Assembly (NCBI GenBank): GCA_029262235.1
Contig: JAJCZU010000002.1
Location: 744,001-808,000 of the forward strand
Origin: Candidatus Eiseniibacteriota bacterium
GTDB taxonomy: Bacteria; Orphanbacterota; Orphanbacteria; Orphanbacterales; Orphanbacteraceae
DNA: 64,000 nucleotides
Direction: 5' to 3'
The translations under genes were made by a program, and so were the position numbers. Below, piece by piece: positions 34,907 through 44,409 of this stretch (position 1 is its first letter; each line of letters opens with the position of its first letter). The notes under the pieces are model-generated. The model was not told the DNA's origin. It searched no databases and saw only the letters and a program-made list of their open reading frames with translations.

Positions 34907-35037
34907 TTTTCTATCGGCGTAATCGTCGCTCTCTATTTCGTTTACCGCAAAATGCACGCGTCCAGGCGCGCCCCGCACCCTTTGTCGCGGCGGCGCACCC
35001 GCGTGCGCTTCGCGCCCGCCATTTCGAGGAGACAGGC

Positions 35038-35736
35038 ATGGGAATTCAATACGATCCGGCAGCAATGATCGCGGGGATACCGGATGGCGCCCGCATCATG
35101 ATGGGAGGATTCGGCATGTGCGGAATCCCGGAGAACTCGATCGCGCTGTTGCTCGAAAGCGGCCAGAAGAACCTCACGATTGTAAGCAACAATGCCGGTG
35201 TCGACACATTCGGCATCGGCCTCCTGATCAACAACGGCCAGGTGCGCAAGATGATCTCGACCTATATCGGCGAAAACACGGTGCTCGAGAAGCTCCTGAT
35301 CGAGGGCAGGATCGAAGTCGATCTCGTGCCGCAGGGAACGTTCGCGGAGAGAATCCGTGCGGCGGGCGCGGGGCTCGGTGGTTTCTTCACGCCGACAGGT
35401 GTCGGAACCGTGGTTGCCGATGGAAAAGAAACGCGAGAGCTGAACGGGAAAACGTATGTGTTCGAAGAGCCCCTTCACGCGGACTACGCGTTCGTGAAAG
35501 CAAGCGTGGGTGACCGCAAGGGCAACCTCTTTTACCGGAAGACGACCCAGAACTTCAACGCGGTGATGGCGATGGCAGCGAAAAAGACGATCGCCGAAGT
35601 CGAACAACTCGTCGACGCCGGCGGGATCGAGCCGGAATCCGTGCATACGCCCGGTCTTTTCGTAGATGTCGTTTACCAGGGAGCCAACTTTGAAAAGCGG
35701 ATCGAAAAAAGAACGTATCGCACAGCGGATCGCTAG
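35038..35736 (+). CDS. 3-oxoacid CoA-transferase subunit A (ScoA/AtoD type)
   Basis: A 232-residue alpha subunit of a class I CoA-transferase, which moves CoA between acyl groups (for example succinyl-CoA to acetoacetate). Segments typical of subunit A: GARIMMGGFGMCGIPENSI (about 17-35), SNNAGVDTFGIGLL and GTFAERIRAAGAG. The C-terminus lacks the catalytic glutamate, as expected, since that lies in subunit B. It is the first gene behind a strong promoter, with GAGGAGA before the ATG. It overlaps subunit B by 47 bases. Confidence 0.95.
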   Translation: MGIQYDPAAMIAGIPDGARIMMGGFGMCGIPENSIALLLESGQKNLTIVSNNAGVDTFGIGLLINNGQVRKMISTYIGENTVLEKLLIEGRIEVDLVPQGTFAERIRAAGAGLGGFFTPTGVGTVVADGKETRELNGKTYVFEEPLHADYAFVKASVGDRKGNLFYRKTTQNFNAVMAMAAKKTIAEVEQLVDAGGIEPESVHTPGLFVDVVYQGANFEKRIEKRTYRTADR

Positions 35737-36355
35737 GGAACTGCGCGACGGTTTCTATGTGAACCTCGGGATCGGCATCCCGACCATGGTAGCGGACTAT
35801 ATTCCGGACGGCATGGACATCACGCTCCACTCCGAAAACGGAATGCTCGGGATCGGTCCGTACCCGACCGAGGGCGCCATGAATCCCGACCTCATCAACG
35901 CGGGCAAGGAAACGATTTCGGAGACGCCGGGCAGTTCCTATTTCGGCAGCGACCTTTCTTTCGCGATGGTGCGCGGCGGTCACATCGATCTTTCGATTCT
36001 CGGCGGGATGCAGGTCTCGGAAACCGGGGATCTCGCGAACTGGATGGTGCCCGGCGCGGTTGTCAAGGGAATGGGGGGCGCGATGGATCTCGTGGCCGGC
36101 TCGCGACGCGTCGTTGTGGCCATGATGCATACTTCGAAAGACGGTTCGCCGAAGATTCTTCCGGAATGCACGCTGCCGCTCACGGGGGTAGGCGTGGTGA
36201 CGATGATCGTGACCGACCTTGCGGTGATCGAAGTCACGAAAGCGGGACTGCTGCTTACGGAAGTCGCGCCCGACACGACGGTCGATGAAGTCCGTGAGAA
36301 GACCGGCGCCAGCCTCCGCATCGGGGATGTGCGCGAAATGCGCTTCGCGAGCTGA
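35690..36355 (+). CDS. 3-oxoacid CoA-transferase subunit B (ScoB/AtoA type)
   Basis: Catalytic beta subunit, about 221 residues. The nucleophilic glutamate is in TLHSENGMLGIGPYP (about 45-59), after VNLGIGIPTMVADYIPDG, and the C-terminal GVVTMIVTDLAVIEV is standard. The chosen start is TTG 35690, with GGGAG 6 bases upstream and a good match to family N-termini (KKERIAQRIARELRDG). An ATG at 35666 lies deeper in subunit A. Together with subunit A and the thiolase downstream it would convert acetoacetate to acetyl-CoA, or run in reverse. Confidence 0.95.
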   Translation: MKSGSKKERIAQRIARELRDGFYVNLGIGIPTMVADYIPDGMDITLHSENGMLGIGPYPTEGAMNPDLINAGKETISETPGSSYFGSDLSFAMVRGGHIDLSILGGMQVSETGDLANWMVPGAVVKGMGGAMDLVAGSRRVVVAMMHTSKDGSPKILPECTLPLTGVGVVTMIVTDLAVIEVTKAGLLLTEVAPDTTVDEVREKTGASLRIGDVREMRFAS

Positions 36356-36369
36356 CGGCGGACCGAACG

Positions 36370-37227
36370 ATGCGAATCGGCGACTGCGAAGTCACGCCGC
36401 TCGATGCCGGCTCGATCCTGTTCGACGGAGGCGCGACATTCGGCGCCGTGCCGAAAAAAGCGTGGGGCCGCCTCGTTGCGTTCGACTCTGAGAATCGCGT
36501 GCGCCTTGCGATGCGCCCGTTTCTCGTGCGGACGCCGGGCTCGCTGAACCTGGTCGATACCGGGTTCGGGTCTCATCAGGACGAGCGTACGCGCAGGATG
36601 TACGGGCTGCGCGGTGCCGGAGACGTTCTCGATTCCCTTCGCTCGCTCGGCGTCCACGCCGGAGAGATCGATCGCGTGATCCTCACGCACCTGCACGTGG
36701 ATCACGCGGGCGGTCTTTTCCGAAAGGCGCAGGAGCGGGTTGTCCCTGTCTTTCCGCGCGCGGAGATCGTGGTGCAGACAGGGGAGTGGGACGCGGCGCG
36801 CCGGCATGATCCGTTGACGCGTGCCGGCTATGCGCCCGATGATATCGCCCGGCTGGCGGGCGCCCGGTTCCGGTTCACGAACGGCGACGAGCGCCTGGAT
36901 ACCTGGTTTCGAGTGGCAAGGTCAGGCGGGCACACGACACATCATCAGATGTTGCTTCTCGAGTCCGGAAACACGACCGTGTGGTTTCCCGGAGACATCG
37001 TGCCGACGACGCACCATCTCCGGCCGGTCTACATGACAGCGCTCGATCTGAACCGCGGGCGGACGTTCCGTGTGAAGCAGCAGTATCTGGCCCGGGCCGC
37101 CCGCGAAAGGTGGCTCGTCGGTCTTTATCATGAAACGAACGATCCGTTCGGATGGATCGCGGCTCCTTCGACCGGAAGGTACGCGCTCACTCCCGCCACG
37201 GATCCCGTGCAAGGAGGAGACGAATGA
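36370..37227 (+). CDS. MBL-fold metallo-hydrolase
   Basis: A 285-residue metallo-beta-lactamase-fold hydrolase. The metal motif is THLHVDHAGG (about 100-109), followed by later ligands in RSGGHTTHHQM (about 182-192) and FPGDIVPTTHH (about 205-215). The fold includes lactonases, thioesterases and glyoxalase II-like enzymes. Its place inside an acyl-CoA/ketone-body operon suggests a thioesterase or lactone hydrolase role, which is only an inference. It ends in an overlap with the thiolase start. Confidence 0.85.
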   Translation: MRIGDCEVTPLDAGSILFDGGATFGAVPKKAWGRLVAFDSENRVRLAMRPFLVRTPGSLNLVDTGFGSHQDERTRRMYGLRGAGDVLDSLRSLGVHAGEIDRVILTHLHVDHAGGLFRKAQERVVPVFPRAEIVVQTGEWDAARRHDPLTRAGYAPDDIARLAGARFRFTNGDERLDTWFRVARSGGHTTHHQMLLLESGNTTVWFPGDIVPTTHHLRPVYMTALDLNRGRTFRVKQQYLARAARERWLVGLYHETNDPFGWIAAPSTGRYALTPATDPVQGGDE

Positions 37228-38423
37228 ACAGCGAACGGACTCCCGTAATCGTGAGCGCCTGTCGCACACCGATCGGCGAGTACATGAAATCGCTCGCGAC
37301 CTTTTCGGCAACGAATCTCGGAGCCATCGTCGTAAGGGAGGCCGTGCGGCGCGCGGGAATCGACCCCGACATGGTCGACGAAGTGATCATGGGCAACGTG
37401 GTCCCTTCCGGCGGCGGGCAGGCACCGGCGAGGCAGGCGGCGATTCACGGCGGAATCCCGGCGACGAAAGCCGCGATGACGATCAACAAGGTCTGCGGGT
37501 CGGGATTGAAGGCCGTACAGCTCGCGGCGCAGGGCATCATGCTGGGCGACGTCGACTGCGTGATCGCGGGCGGCATGGAGAGCATGTCGAACGTTCCGTA
37601 CTACCTGATGAAGGCGCGGGGCGGGTATCGCATGGGGAACGGCCAGCTCGTCGACGGCATGATTCATGACGGCCTCTGGGATTCCTTCAACGATTATCAC
37701 ATGGGCGTCGCCGCGGAGCGCACAGCGGACAAGTCCGACGTGACACGCGAAGCGCAGGACCGTTTCTCGATGGAGAGTCATCAGAAGGCCGCGCGGGCCA
37801 CGGAGTCCGGCGCGTTTCGGGAAGAGATCGTGCCCGTCGAGATCCCGCAGAGAAAAGGGGATCCGCTCAAGTTCGAGAACGACGAAAGGATCAGGCCCGA
37901 GACGACGATGGAGTCGCTCGCGAAGCTGCGGCCCGCATTCAAGAAGGACGGCACGGTAACGGCCGGCAACGCCCCGGGCCTGAACGACGGCGCTTCGGCG
38001 CTCATGATCATGTCGGCCGCGAAGGCGAAGGAACTCGGCGCCACCCCGCTCGCGAAAATCACGGGCTACGCCGTGGGCGGCGCGGAACCGGAAGACGTGT
38101 TCTTCGCCCCGATCGTGGCAGTGCGCAAACTGCTGGCTCGTTCCGGCACGAAGATCTCGGATTACGATCTGATGGAAGTGAACGAGGCGTTCGCGGCGCA
38201 GGTACTTGCCGACGGCAAGGAACTCGGCTGGGACTGGGATCGCGTCAATGTGAACGGCGGCGCGGTCGCGCTCGGCCATCCGATCGGCGCGAGCGGTGCG
38301 CGCATTCTTACCACACTCCTGTACGCCATGAAGAACCGGCAGAAGAGAACCGGCATGGCGGCGATCTGTCTGGGAGGGGGGAACGCAGTCGCCCTTTCCG
38401 TGGAGGCGATGAATCTTTCATGA
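37224..38423 (+). CDS. acetyl-CoA C-acyltransferase (thiolase)
   Basis: A 399-residue thiolase, which condenses two acetyl-CoA or cleaves 3-ketoacyl-CoA. The nucleophilic cysteine is in [17 protein letters not shown] (about 86-102), the histidine in [17 protein letters not shown] (about 347-363) and the second cysteine in [10 protein letters not shown] (about 381-390). The usual C-terminal GGGQG is GGGNA here. The ATG overlaps the MBL gene stop and its own stop overlaps the dehydrogenase start. The pairing with a CoA-transferase favours acetoacetyl-CoA thiolase. Confidence 0.95.
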   Translation: MNSERTPVIVSACRTPIGEYMKSLATFSATNLGAIVVREAVRRAGIDPDMVDEVIMGNVVPSGGGQAPARQAAIHGGIPATKAAMTINKVCGSGLKAVQLAAQGIMLGDVDCVIAGGMESMSNVPYYLMKARGGYRMGNGQLVDGMIHDGLWDSFNDYHMGVAAERTADKSDVTREAQDRFSMESHQKAARATESGAFREEIVPVEIPQRKGDPLKFENDERIRPETTMESLAKLRPAFKKDGTVTAGNAPGLNDGASALMIMSAAKAKELGATPLAKITGYAVGGAEPEDVFFAPIVAVRKLLARSGTKISDYDLMEVNEAFAAQVLADGKELGWDWDRVNVNGGAVALGHPIGASGARILTTLLYAMKNRQKRTGMAAICLGGGNAVALSVEAMNLS

Positions 38424-39280
38424 GTGAACGAACGAAACAAGTAGCGGTCATCGGATCCGGAACGATGGGCTCGGGCATTGCGCAGGTTTTCGCGCAGTCC
38501 GGCTACGAAGTGAGCCTGATCGATATCGATGCCGAAGCGCTCGACCGTGCCGTCGGCCGCATCGGGAAATCGGTCAACAAGCTCGCTTCGAAGGGCGTGA
38601 TCGATCCGACGCAGGTCGACGTGATTGTCGGCCGTATCGAAGCGATCGACCGCATCGAAAATATCAAGAGCGTACCTCTCGTCATCGAGGCGGTGCCCGA
38701 GAACTTCGAACTGAAGAAGCGCATCTTTCAGACGATCGACGAAATCGTTCCGGAAGACACGATCCTCGCGAGCAATACGTCATCGATCTCGATTACCGAG
38801 ATCGGGGCGGCGACGAGCCGGCCTGACAACGTAATCGGCATGCATTTCATGAACCCTGTGCCGCTCATGAAGCTCGTGGAGATCATCCGCGGCGTCGCGA
38901 CGACGGACGCCACATACAACCGCGTCCGCGAGATCACCGAGGAACTCGGAAAAGTAGCCGTGGAAGTCCAGGACTATCCGGGGTTCGTTTCCAATCGCAT
39001 CCTGATGCCCATGATCAACGAGGCCATCTACGCCCTGATGGAAGGGGTGGCCAGCGCCGCCGATATCGACAAGGTGATGCAGCTCGGCATGAACCATCCG
39101 ATGGGGCCGCTTACGCTGGCGGACTTCATCGGGCTGGACGTTTGCCTTGCGATTATGGAAGTTCTGTACAAAGGTTTCTCGGATCCGAAATACAGGCCGT
39201 GCCCGCTGCTCAAGAAAATGGTGAATGCGGGCTATCTCGGCCGTAAAAGCGGCCGCGGCTTTTTCGTGTACGAGTCTTGA
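38420..39280 (+). CDS. 3-hydroxybutyryl-CoA dehydrogenase
   Basis: NAD(P)-dependent oxidoreductase, 286 residues, length as in Clostridium Hbd. The Rossmann motif is [19 protein letters not shown] (about 8-26). The catalytic region shows [12 protein letters not shown] (about 116-127) and [16 protein letters not shown] (about 137-152, catalytic His), and the C-terminal domain has [16 protein letters not shown]. It would interconvert 3-hydroxybutyryl-CoA and acetoacetyl-CoA next to the thiolase. A crotonase/enoyl-CoA hydratase gene, the usual next step, is not in the operon. Confidence 0.95.
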   Translation: MSERTKQVAVIGSGTMGSGIAQVFAQSGYEVSLIDIDAEALDRAVGRIGKSVNKLASKGVIDPTQVDVIVGRIEAIDRIENIKSVPLVIEAVPENFELKKRIFQTIDEIVPEDTILASNTSSISITEIGAATSRPDNVIGMHFMNPVPLMKLVEIIRGVATTDATYNRVREITEELGKVAVEVQDYPGFVSNRILMPMINEAIYALMEGVASAADIDKVMQLGMNHPMGPLTLADFIGLDVCLAIMEVLYKGFSDPKYRPCPLLKKMVNAGYLGRKSGRGFFVYES

Positions 39281-39299
39281 TCGAAGAAGGATAGAAACG

Positions 39300-40442
39300 A
39301 TGCAGTTTCAACTGAATGAAGAACAGCTGATGATTCGCGACATGATCCGGAAGTTCGCTGAAGAGCAGCTTGCGCCGACGGCAACGGAACGTGACGAGAA
39401 GGAACAACCGGCCGTCGAGCAGATGAAGGCCTTCGGCCAGCTCGGCGTGCTCGGCATGACGATTCCCGAGGAGTACGGCGGAGAGCCGCTCGACGACATC
39501 GCCGATGCAATCGTGATCGAGGAGTGTTCCCGTGTCGACGCATCCTTCGGCGTGTTTGTGGCAGTGCACACGGGCCTTTGCGCGACCTGCCTCGTGAAAC
39601 ACGGCACCGAGGAGCAGAAGAAGAAGTACCTGACCAAGCTCGCGACCGGGGAAATGCTCGGCGCGTACTCGCTCTCCGAGGCGGGCGCCGGATCCGATCC
39701 GAGCGCGCTCCGCTGCAAAGCCGAGAAGAAGGGCGACAAGTACTATCTGACCGGCGAGAAGACATGGGTCACGAACGGCGCGATTGCCGACGTGTACGTG
39801 CTGATGGCCAAGACCGACCCGAACGCCGACCGTGGCAAGGGAATCACGGCGTTCATCGTCGAAAAGGGATTCCCCGGTTTCACGGTCGGGAAGAAAGAAG
39901 AGAAACTCGGGATTCGATCGAGCGACACCGTGACTCTCGTTCTCGAGAACTGCGAAGTGCCCGCCGAGAACGTGATCTGGGAAGAGGGCAAGGGGCTTCA
40001 GGTCGCATTCGCCGCTCTCGACCGTTCGCGTGTCGGAATCGCCGCGCAGGCTGTCGGCATCGCACAGGGAGCGTTCGAGTTCGCGCTCAAGTATGCGCAG
40101 GAGCGGGAGCAGTTCGGGAAGCCCATCATCCGTCATCAGACGATCGGGAACTATCTTGCCGACATGGCCACCCGCACGGAAGCGGCCCGTCTGCTTACCT
40201 ATAAAGCGGCGTGGATGAAGGGCCAGGGTCTGAAGCACACGCTCGAGTCGGCACAGGCAAAACTGTATGCCGGCGACACGGCCGTCTATGTGGCCGATCG
40301 CGCGGTCCAGATTCTCGGGGGGTACGGCTACACCCGTGAATTTCCAGTCGAACGGTATTATCGGGACGCGAAGATTACGCAGATCTACGAAGGTACGAAC
40401 GAGATTCAACGGCTCGTGATCGCCCGCGAAATCACACTCTAG
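39300..40442 (+). CDS. acyl-CoA dehydrogenase (short-chain type)
   Basis: A 380-residue flavoprotein that oxidises acyl-CoA to enoyl-CoA. It carries the FAD/substrate motif YSLSEAGAGSDPSALRC (about 118-134), the GGYGYTREFPVERYYRD segment (about 341-357) and the catalytic glutamate in QIYEGTNEIQRLVIARE near the C-terminus. The pattern is that of butyryl-CoA/short-chain dehydrogenases. No etfAB genes are in the window to take the electrons. ATG 39300 was chosen for AAGGA upstream and the normal N-terminus. It precedes uvrA by 23 bases. Confidence 0.95.
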   Translation: MQFQLNEEQLMIRDMIRKFAEEQLAPTATERDEKEQPAVEQMKAFGQLGVLGMTIPEEYGGEPLDDIADAIVIEECSRVDASFGVFVAVHTGLCATCLVKHGTEEQKKKYLTKLATGEMLGAYSLSEAGAGSDPSALRCKAEKKGDKYYLTGEKTWVTNGAIADVYVLMAKTDPNADRGKGITAFIVEKGFPGFTVGKKEEKLGIRSSDTVTLVLENCEVPAENVIWEEGKGLQVAFAALDRSRVGIAAQAVGIAQGAFEFALKYAQEREQFGKPIIRHQTIGNYLADMATRTEAARLLTYKAAWMKGQGLKHTLESAQAKLYAGDTAVYVADRAVQILGGYGYTREFPVERYYRDAKITQIYEGTNEIQRLVIAREITL

Positions 40443-40465
40443 AATCAGCAGCAAAGGGGCATACG

Positions 40466-43300
40466 GTGATTCGCGTTCGAGGCGCATCGGAACACAATCT
40501 GAAATCGATCGACGTCGACATTCCCCGCGGAAAGCTCGTGGTTGTAACCGGGCTTTCCGGATCGGGCAAGTCGTCGCTCGCGTTCGACACCATCTACGCC
40601 GAAGGGCAGCGCCGCTACGTGGAGTCGCTTTCGGCGTACGCGCGCCAGTTCCTGGGGCAGATGGAAAAGCCGAACGTGGAGTCGATCGAAGGGCTCTCGC
40701 CCGCGATCGCGATCGAGCAGCGCGGTTCTTCCCGCAATCCGCGCTCCACCGTGGGCACCGTGACGGAGATCTACGATCACTTGCGCCTGCTTTTCGCGCG
40801 CATCGGGTCGCCGTACTGTCCGAACTGCGATATTCCGATCGAGCGCTCGACCATTCAGCAGATGGTGGACCAGATCGCGTCGTGGCCGGCGGGGGAGAAG
40901 CTTCGCATACTGGCCCCTCTCGTCCGCGGAAAGAAGGGGGAGCACAAAGACCTCTTCGCGCGGCTCAAGGCGGACGGTTATCTGCGCGTGCTGATCAACG
41001 GGGAAGAGCGGGAACTCGAAGAAGACATCAAGCTCCAGAAGACCAAAAAACACGATGTCTCTCTCGTCGTCGACAGAATCAAACTTTCGAAGAAGATCAT
41101 GGGGCGGCTTGCCGACAGTCTGGGAACCGCGCTCCAGGCGGGTGAGGGACTCCTTCTCGTGCGCAGAGAAGACGGCACGGAGGAGATGTTCTCCGAGAGC
41201 CTGACCTGCCCCCGCTGTAACTTTTCGCTCCCCGAACTCTCTCCGCGCATGTTCTCGTTCAATTCGCCCTACGGCGCCTGCACGGAATGCAGCGGCCTCG
41301 GTACGCATCGGGAGATCAGCGAGGAGCTCGTCGTTCCCGATCGGGGTGTTTCGATCGCCGAGGGCGGGATCGCGCCGTGGGGGACCGTCGACGGCGCCTG
41401 GCACCAGAACGTCACGGAAGCGCTCGCGAAAACATACAAATTCGATCTGCGCGCCCCGTTTCGCAAGCTCACGAAGCGCGCGCGCAACATCATGCTTCAT
41501 GGTACGGGTGACGACCGCATTACCGTGCGTGTCGACCGGCGCTCGGGAACGGGACGCCTGTCGACCCGATTCGAAGGCGTGATCCCGTGGCTCAATCGCC
41601 GCTATCGTGAAACCGGTTCCGAAGGTGTGCGACGGTGGATCGAAAGCTTCATGAGCATCGCGCCCTGCCCGGCCTGCGACGGAAAGCGTCTGCGGCCGGA
41701 GAGCCTGGCGGTTCGCCTCCACGAATACACGATCTATGAACTCACGGCGATGTCGATTCGTGGAATCGCCGACGTGTTCGAGGCGCTGCCGTGGTCCGAT
41801 CGTCAGATCGAAATCGGCGCGCAGGTATTGAAGGAAGTGCAGGAACGGCTCCGCTTCCTGAACGACGTGGGGCTCTCGTATCTGACGCTCGACAGAAACG
41901 CCGGCACGCTTTCGGGAGGCGAAGCGCAGAGAATCCGCCTCGCGACGCAGATCGGCTCGGGCCTCACGGGAGTGCTCTACGTGCTCGACGAACCTTCGAT
42001 CGGTCTGCACGCGCGTGACAATCAGCGTCTTCTCGGCACGCTGAACCGGCTCCGCGATCTCGGGAATACGGTGCTCGTTGTCGAGCACGACCGCGAAACG
42101 ATCGAGCTGGCCGACTATGTGATCGACATCGGTCCGCGCGCCGGCATTCACGGCGGCGAACTCGTGGCGGCGGGGAAGCCGGCGAAGATCGCGCGCACGA
42201 AGCGTTCGATCACCGGCGCGTATCTCCGCGGCGATCTCTGCATACCGATTCCGGACGAACGGCGCGCGGGGTCGGGGAAGGCAATCGAGGTCCTCGGCGC
42301 CGAGCAGAACAACCTGACGGGCGTGAACGTCGCGTTTCCGCTCGGCAAGCTGGTCTGCGTTACGGGAGTGTCGGGATCCGGAAAGAGCACGCTCGTGAAC
42401 GAGATCCTGTACAAGGCGATTGCGCGGGAACTCGGGCATGGCCGCAAACTCCCCGGAAAGCACAAACGGATCAAGGGGATCGCGAACGTCGACAAGATCA
42501 TCGCGATCGATCAGAGCGCGATCGGGCGGACGCCACGCTCGAACCCCGCGACCTACACAGGAGCTTTCACTCCGATCCGTGATCTCTTTGCGCTCATTCC
42601 CGAGTCGAAGATCCGGGGATATAAACCCGGGCGCTTCAGTTTCAATGTGAAAGGCGGTAGATGTGAAGCGTGCCATGGCGACGGTACTCTCAAGATCGAA
42701 ATGCATTTTCTGCCGGACGTCTATGTGAAGTGCGACGTGTGCAACGGTCGCCGGTACAATCGCGAAACTCTGGAAGTCAAGTATCGCGGATACTCGATCG
42801 CCGATATCCTCGACATGACGGTGGATGAAGCCCTCGTCGCGATGGAAAACATCCCGCTCGTCAGGCGCAAACTCGAGCTGCTCTCCGAAGTCGGGCTCGG
42901 CTACATCCATCTCGGCCAGCCGGCTACGACGCTTTCGGGCGGCGAGGCGCAGCGGGTGAAACTCTCGACGGAGCTTTCGAAGCGTCCGACGGGCAAAACC
43001 GTGTACATTCTCGACGAACCTACGACCGGGCTCCATTTCGAAGACGTCCGCATGCTGCTCGACGTACTGAACCGCCTCGTTGACGCGGGGAATTCGGTGA
43101 TCATCATCGAGCACAATATGGACGTGATCAAAACCGCCGACGAGATCATCGATCTCGGCCCCGAGGGCGGTGACGAAGGCGGGCGCGTGGTCGCGCAGGG
43201 AACTCCCGAAGAAGTGGCGCGCGTCAAGCAGTCCCACACCGGAAACGAACTGAAAACCCTGTTTCGGAAGGAGGGCCGCTCGTTTGCCGGAGTCGCCTGA
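40466..43300 (+). CDS. uvrA: excinuclease ABC subunit A
   Basis: DNA damage recognition ATPase of nucleotide excision repair, 944 residues. The first ABC cassette has GLSGSGKSSLAFDTI (about 32-46) and LSGGEAQRIRLATQI (about 488-502). The second has [15 protein letters not shown] (about 633-647) and LSGGEAQRVKLSTEL (about 827-841). Zinc-binding cysteine pairs appear at CPNC (about 117), CPRC (about 249) with CTEC (about 271), and CEACHGDG with CDVCNGRRY near 733-765. It begins with GTG 40466 and overlaps gcvT by 17 bases. Its place inside a metabolic operon is unusual. Confidence 0.97.
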   Translation: MIRVRGASEHNLKSIDVDIPRGKLVVVTGLSGSGKSSLAFDTIYAEGQRRYVESLSAYARQFLGQMEKPNVESIEGLSPAIAIEQRGSSRNPRSTVGTVTEIYDHLRLLFARIGSPYCPNCDIPIERSTIQQMVDQIASWPAGEKLRILAPLVRGKKGEHKDLFARLKADGYLRVLINGEERELEEDIKLQKTKKHDVSLVVDRIKLSKKIMGRLADSLGTALQAGEGLLLVRREDGTEEMFSESLTCPRCNFSLPELSPRMFSFNSPYGACTECSGLGTHREISEELVVPDRGVSIAEGGIAPWGTVDGAWHQNVTEALAKTYKFDLRAPFRKLTKRARNIMLHGTGDDRITVRVDRRSGTGRLSTRFEGVIPWLNRRYRETGSEGVRRWIESFMSIAPCPACDGKRLRPESLAVRLHEYTIYELTAMSIRGIADVFEALPWSDRQIEIGAQVLKEVQERLRFLNDVGLSYLTLDRNAGTLSGGEAQRIRLATQIGSGLTGVLYVLDEPSIGLHARDNQRLLGTLNRLRDLGNTVLVVEHDRETIELADYVIDIGPRAGIHGGELVAAGKPAKIARTKRSITGAYLRGDLCIPIPDERRAGSGKAIEVLGAEQNNLTGVNVAFPLGKLVCVTGVSGSGKSTLVNEILYKAIARELGHGRKLPGKHKRIKGIANVDKIIAIDQSAIGRTPRSNPATYTGAFTPIRDLFALIPESKIRGYKPGRFSFNVKGGRCEACHGDGTLKIEMHFLPDVYVKCDVCNGRRYNRETLEVKYRGYSIADILDMTVDEALVAMENIPLVRRKLELLSEVGLGYIHLGQPATTLSGGEAQRVKLSTELSKRPTGKTVYILDEPTTGLHFEDVRMLLDVLNRLVDAGNSVIIIEHNMDVIKTADEIIDLGPEGGDEGGRVVAQGTPEEVARVKQSHTGNELKTLFRKEGRSFAGVA

Positions 43301-44408
43301 AGCAGCCATTCGACGCACCGCCCTCTGGGGTGAGCACAAAAAAGCCGGCGCAAAACTCGTTCCGTTCGCGGGATGGGAAATGCCGATTCAATACTCATCG
43401 ATTCGGGACGAACATCAGGCCGTTCGCGAGCGCGTCGGGCTTTTCGACGTCTCGCACATGGGTGAGTTCCTGATCACGGGGCCCGATCGCGTGCGTGAGA
43501 CCGATCGCATCACGACCGCGAAAATCGAAGGGAAGGAACCCGGTTTCGTCCAGTACGCCGTTTTCATGAACGAGAAAGCCGGCATCATCGACGACATTCT
43601 CGTCTACGTTCTCGAAGACGCCGTTCTGCTCGTCGTGAACGCAGCGAATCGCGCGAAGGATTTCGCCTGGGTCCGGTCCGTGATCGAGGGCGATGCCGCG
43701 GTCGTGGACATCAGCGACACGATGACCCAGATCGCCGTGCAGGGGCCGCGCTCGCGCGAACTCATGACGAAGCTCTTCGGCGATTCCGCCTCGCTCCCGT
43801 ACTATCGCTCCGGCGTGCTCCGGCACGAAGGCGCAGACGTCATTCTCTCGCGCACCGGCTATACGGGCGAGTACGGCTACGAAATCTACGCTCCGTGGGA
43901 CCAGGGACCCGGTATCTGGCGAAAACTGATGCAGGAGGGCGCCGAGTACGGTGTGCTTCCCATCGGTCTCGGCGCGCGTGACTCCCTTCGCATGGAAATG
44001 GGATACTGCCTTTACGGCAACGATATCGATGAAACGACGAATCCTGTCGAAGCGGGGCTCGTCTGGGTAGTCAAGCCGAAGAAGACCGAATACATTGGCA
44101 AAGAAGCCTACCTGCACTATAAGAAGAACGGTGCCGAGCGCGTGCTCATGGGCTTTCGGCTCAGCGCGCGCGAAATTCCGCGCAGGGGATACGAAGTTCT
44201 CCATGCGGGCGAAGCCGTCGGAGCAATCACGAGCGGCGGTTTTTCGCCCTCGTGTGAAGTCGGAATCGGGCTCGGCTACGTGAGAGCCGATGTCGCGAAA
44301 GAAGCGGGCGGCTTTATGGTCGCGATTCGAAACAAGCAGGCGGAGGCGACGCCCGTGCGCGGCTCGTTCGTTCCGTCATCAGTTAAGGAAGAAGGGGAGG
44401 ATTCCTAA
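43284..44408 (+). CDS. gcvT: aminomethyltransferase (glycine cleavage T protein)
   Basis: THF-dependent step of the glycine cleavage system. The 374-residue protein has the folate-binding fold with FAGWEMPIQYSSIRDEHQAV (about 29-48), GLFDVSHMGEFLITGPD (about 53-69), SRTGYTGEYGYEIYAP (about 190-205) and GLGARDSLRMEMGYCLYG (about 228-245). The start is TTG 43284 inside the uvrA end, with AAGGAGGG about 8 bases upstream. It is followed by gcvH, gcvPA and gcvPB. Confidence 0.96.
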   Translation: MPESPEAAIRRTALWGEHKKAGAKLVPFAGWEMPIQYSSIRDEHQAVRERVGLFDVSHMGEFLITGPDRVRETDRITTAKIEGKEPGFVQYAVFMNEKAGIIDDILVYVLEDAVLLVVNAANRAKDFAWVRSVIEGDAAVVDISDTMTQIAVQGPRSRELMTKLFGDSASLPYYRSGVLRHEGADVILSRTGYTGEYGYEIYAPWDQGPGIWRKLMQEGAEYGVLPIGLGARDSLRMEMGYCLYGNDIDETTNPVEAGLVWVVKPKKTEYIGKEAYLHYKKNGAERVLMGFRLSAREIPRRGYEVLHAGEAVGAITSGGFSPSCEVGIGLGYVRADVAKEAGGFMVAIRNKQAEATPVRGSFVPSSVKEEGEDS

Positions 44409-44409
44409 A

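Noticed and set aside
34907-35037. A riboswitch in the 125-base leader of the CoA-transferase operon
   Set aside because: The leader is GC-rich and can form hairpins, but it has no recognisable aptamer motif and no terminator-like element before the gene.
40445-43339. A 964-codon open frame on the minus strand across uvrA
   Set aside because: It is the mirror frame of a strongly conserved gene in GC-rich DNA; the protein is Arg/His/Asp-rich with no recognisable motif. Similar antisense frames occur at 1269-2477, 44383-45993, 49962-52712 and 52382-54658 and were rejected for the same reason.
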